The notes under the pieces were generated by a model that saw only the letters and a program-made list of their open reading frames with translations, made no database searches and was not told the DNA's origin. From Strigamia acuminata (Eukaryota; Arthropoda; Chilopoda; Geophilomorpha; Linotaeniidae), in NCBI GenBank assembly GCA_949358305.1, contig OX442314.1, positions 7,309,060 through 7,373,059 on the forward strand: 64,000 nt of DNA, written 5' to 3'. This document shows, one piece after another, positions 63,884-64,000 of this stretch; within the stretch, counting starts at the first letter, position 1; each line of letters starts with the position of its first letter. The position numbers and the translations under genes were made by a program.

Positions 63884-64000
63884 GTGTGTAGAAAACAATA
63901 TATGCTTCCAGTACGCGTGACAGACCAACATACGCAATAAACAATTTAATTTCAGAAACAAGTATTCATTAAACGAAATACAGTTCTGTTCATATACACA

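Overview
The window looks like an AT-rich invertebrate genome, probably an arthropod. The reasons are spliced genes with short GT-AG introns, DEG/ENaC (pickpocket-like) channel genes, Ty3/gypsy and BEL/Pao retroelements, Tc1- and hAT-type MITEs and GGTTAGGTTA-type tracts. There are no prokaryotic operons, rRNAs or CRISPR arrays. The species cannot be fixed from the sequence.

The backbone is a tandem plus-strand array of one gene family. From the left: copy 1 (954-3397, 5' end replaced by an LTR); an exon-1 relic (5514-6290); copy 2 (7842-19372, complete exon set, one exon-1 frameshift, a 4.7-kb gypsy element in an intron); copy 3 (37214-41029, lacks its last exons); copy 4 (44474-48697, intact); copy 5 (56870-62048, multiply broken pseudogene). 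The main finding is that every copy encodes two DEG/ENaC channel modules in one polypeptide. A single 784-nt exon carries TM2 of module 1, a short cytoplasmic linker and TM1 of module 2, uninterrupted. The intact copy predicts about 794 residues and four membrane segments, with order TM1-ectodomain-TM2-linker-TM1'-ectodomain'-TM2'.

Between copies 2 and 3 lies a 13.4-kb minus-strand LTR retrotransposon (20046-33424) with near-identical 970-bp LTRs. It has a tRNA-Pro-like primer site, a 1007-aa gag, a pol reached through a classical A_AAA_AAC frameshift site, and a third 743-codon ORF in the env position that has no membrane segment and no recognised family. A 1027-bp near-perfect palindrome with a tRNA-Ser-like sequence in each arm sits between pol and ORF3. 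Beyond the right LTR lies a second, truncated copy of ORF3, fused to a fragment of the PDCD2 gene.

PDCD2 itself (50186-51693) lies between copies 4 and 5, apparently without its C-terminal domain. The downstream blocks of copies 4 and 5 are duplicates (about 48.7-50.05 and 62.5-63.85 kb); the second ends in the first exon of an unidentified gene. The remaining space is mostly MITEs, solo LTRs, minisatellites and decayed retroelements, several with visible target-site duplications or empty sites in a paralogous copy.
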